DNA from: Lentisphaeria bacterium UBA1829
GTDB lineage: Bacteria; Verrucomicrobiota; Lentisphaeria; Victivallales; UBA1829
Reading direction: 5' to 3'
NCBI GenBank assembly: GCA_002338895.1
Contig: DDJH01000219.1
Span: forward strand, 30,322-35,820
DNA length: 5,499 nucleotides
The position numbers were made by a program, and so were the translations under genes. Shown here in pieces: positions 4,750 to 5,499 of this stretch. Each line of letters opens with the position of its first letter. Position 1 is the first letter of the stretch. Under the pieces are notes generated by a model. That model was given only the letters and a program-made list of their open reading frames with translations. It had not been told where the DNA came from and made no database searches.

Positions 4750-5499
4750 TTTCCGAAATGCTCCATTGCTTCGCGCTGTTTGAGGGTATCGCTGTCGGCA
4801 TAGTCGTCGGCGATGGAGCGCAGCAGGAGTTCAGTGTCGGCGATCTGTTCGCCCAGGCGGCTGGCGATCTCCTGGACCGACGCCAGGTTCTTGTCGATCA
4901 CCTCCCGTGCGCGCGCCGCAATCTGTTCCCGTCGGAACTCCGTATTGGTCACGTCGAAAATGGCCGCTCCGACCGTTTCGCCCGGCTCGATCAGAAAGAT
5001 ATTCACATTGAAGAGCTTTTTCCCGACCTTCATGGAATCGCGCCGGATCTCCTTCCCGGTCTCCAGCGCGCTCTCGAAGAGATTGGAGAACGGGACGATC
5101 CGCCGCAGATCCGCCCCCGCCAGTCCCGGCGAGGCCTCGAATGCAATTTCCGTATCCTCTCCGAACAGTCTGGCAAAATTGCGGTTGCACTCGATGATCT
5201 GCAGTTTCCGGTCGCAGATGACCACGCCCGACGAAATGCTCCGCAGCAGAGCGTTTGCCTTCTTCTGCGCCTGTTTTTTCAGATAGGACACGCACATGGA
5301 AGGTTCGGCACGGCCGGCAAGCATCGCCTGCGCGAAATTGCGGCAGGTGTCGTACCCGCATCCGTCGCAGTTGAGCTCATCTTCCGGCGTGGTCTTTCCG
5401 ATGCTCCGCAGCGCCTCGGTCAGTTCCGGAGAGGAGGGCTGCGCATTGACAATGGCTCCGGCGCTGTACTGCTCCCGGATGCTTCCGGCGGTTTCGCGG
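4746..5499 (-). CDS. hydS: C-terminal part of a HydS-like sensory [FeFe]-hydrogenase: Fe-S motif plus PAS domain (5' end beyond the window)
   Basis: The last 250 residues are visible, numbered here from the codon at 5498. After a short lead-in come TPEDELNCDGCGYDTC (37-52) and a further cysteine at 69. Cys44, Cys47, Cys52 and Cys69 have the spacing C-x2-C-x4-C-x16-C of a 4Fe-4S domain (PF04060 type). A linker helix is followed by a PAS domain (about 84-185, with GVVICD, ECNRNFARLFGED and GAAIFDVT), then a helical tail with AREVIDKNLASVQEIASRLGE (197-217). Four-cysteine motif, PAS and this tail match the C-terminal half of group C (HydS-type) [FeFe]-hydrogenases, which are thought to sense H2 or redox state. 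The H-cluster domain should lie upstream, outside the window, so catalytic identity is inferred. No histidine-kinase domain follows; instead the next gene, overlapping by ATGA, is a PP2C phosphatase, the probable output. A stand-alone Fe-S/PAS protein is the main alternative. Confidence 0.8.
   Translation of the reverse strand, partial: RETAGSIREQYSAGAIVNAQPSSPELTEALRSIGKTTPEDELNCDGCGYDTCRNFAQAMLAGRAEPSMCVSYLKKQAQKKANALLRSISSGVVICDRKLQIIECNRNFARLFGEDTEIAFEASPGLAGADLRRIVPFSNLFESALETGKEIRRDSMKVGKKLFNVNIFLIEPGETVGAAIFDVTNTEFRREQIAARAREVIDKNLASVQEIASRLGEQIADTELLLRSIADDYADSDTLKQREAMEHFGK

Noticed and set aside
3442..4803. A 453-codon open frame on the plus strand, antisense to the phosphatase
   Set aside because: It spans the end of the AraC-type gene and the intergenic C tract and shows no domain, while the opposite strand has every PP2C metal ligand.

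Overview
The window is GC-rich and densely coded, apart from one AT-rich gap. It holds five protein genes and no RNA genes, insertion sequences or CRISPR arrays that I can see. The gene mix is a sugar-cleaving family 2 glycosidase with its own AraC-type regulator, next to the tail of a sensory [FeFe]-hydrogenase operon. This points to an anaerobic, saccharolytic, H2-metabolising bacterium. High GC, an RdgC-like protein and a GH2/AraC pair would fit the Lentisphaerota (Victivallis-like gut anaerobes), but that assignment is inference and no taxonomic marker lies in the window.

Layout from left to right. Positions 1-725 (minus) hold the N-terminal 241 residues of an RdgC-like protein, which runs off the left edge and is preceded by a near-consensus sigma-70 promoter. 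Positions 838-2556 (minus) hold a complete, cytoplasmic 572-aa GH2 glycoside hydrolase. Positions 2557-2708 are an AT-rich divergent control region with T-tracts, direct repeats and an imperfect palindrome. Positions 2709-3533 (plus) encode an AraC-family regulator with an N-terminal cupin-like domain. Positions 3568-4749 (minus) encode a SpoIIE/PP2C-type serine phosphatase with an extra C-terminal domain. Positions 4746-5499 (minus) hold the C-terminal 250 residues of a protein with a four-cysteine Fe-S motif and a PAS domain. I read it as the tail of a group C (HydS-type, putatively H2-sensing) [FeFe]-hydrogenase. Its N-terminal H-cluster part would lie beyond the right edge.

Two functional units stand out. 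In the first, the AraC regulator and the divergent GH2 gene probably form a sugar-responsive control pair. In the second, the PAS/Fe-S protein and the phosphatase overlap by ATGA and are translationally coupled, as expected for a redox or H2 sensor passing its signal to a protein phosphatase. The second unit is the most interesting part of the window. The RdgC-like gene has its own promoter and appears to be independent of both.
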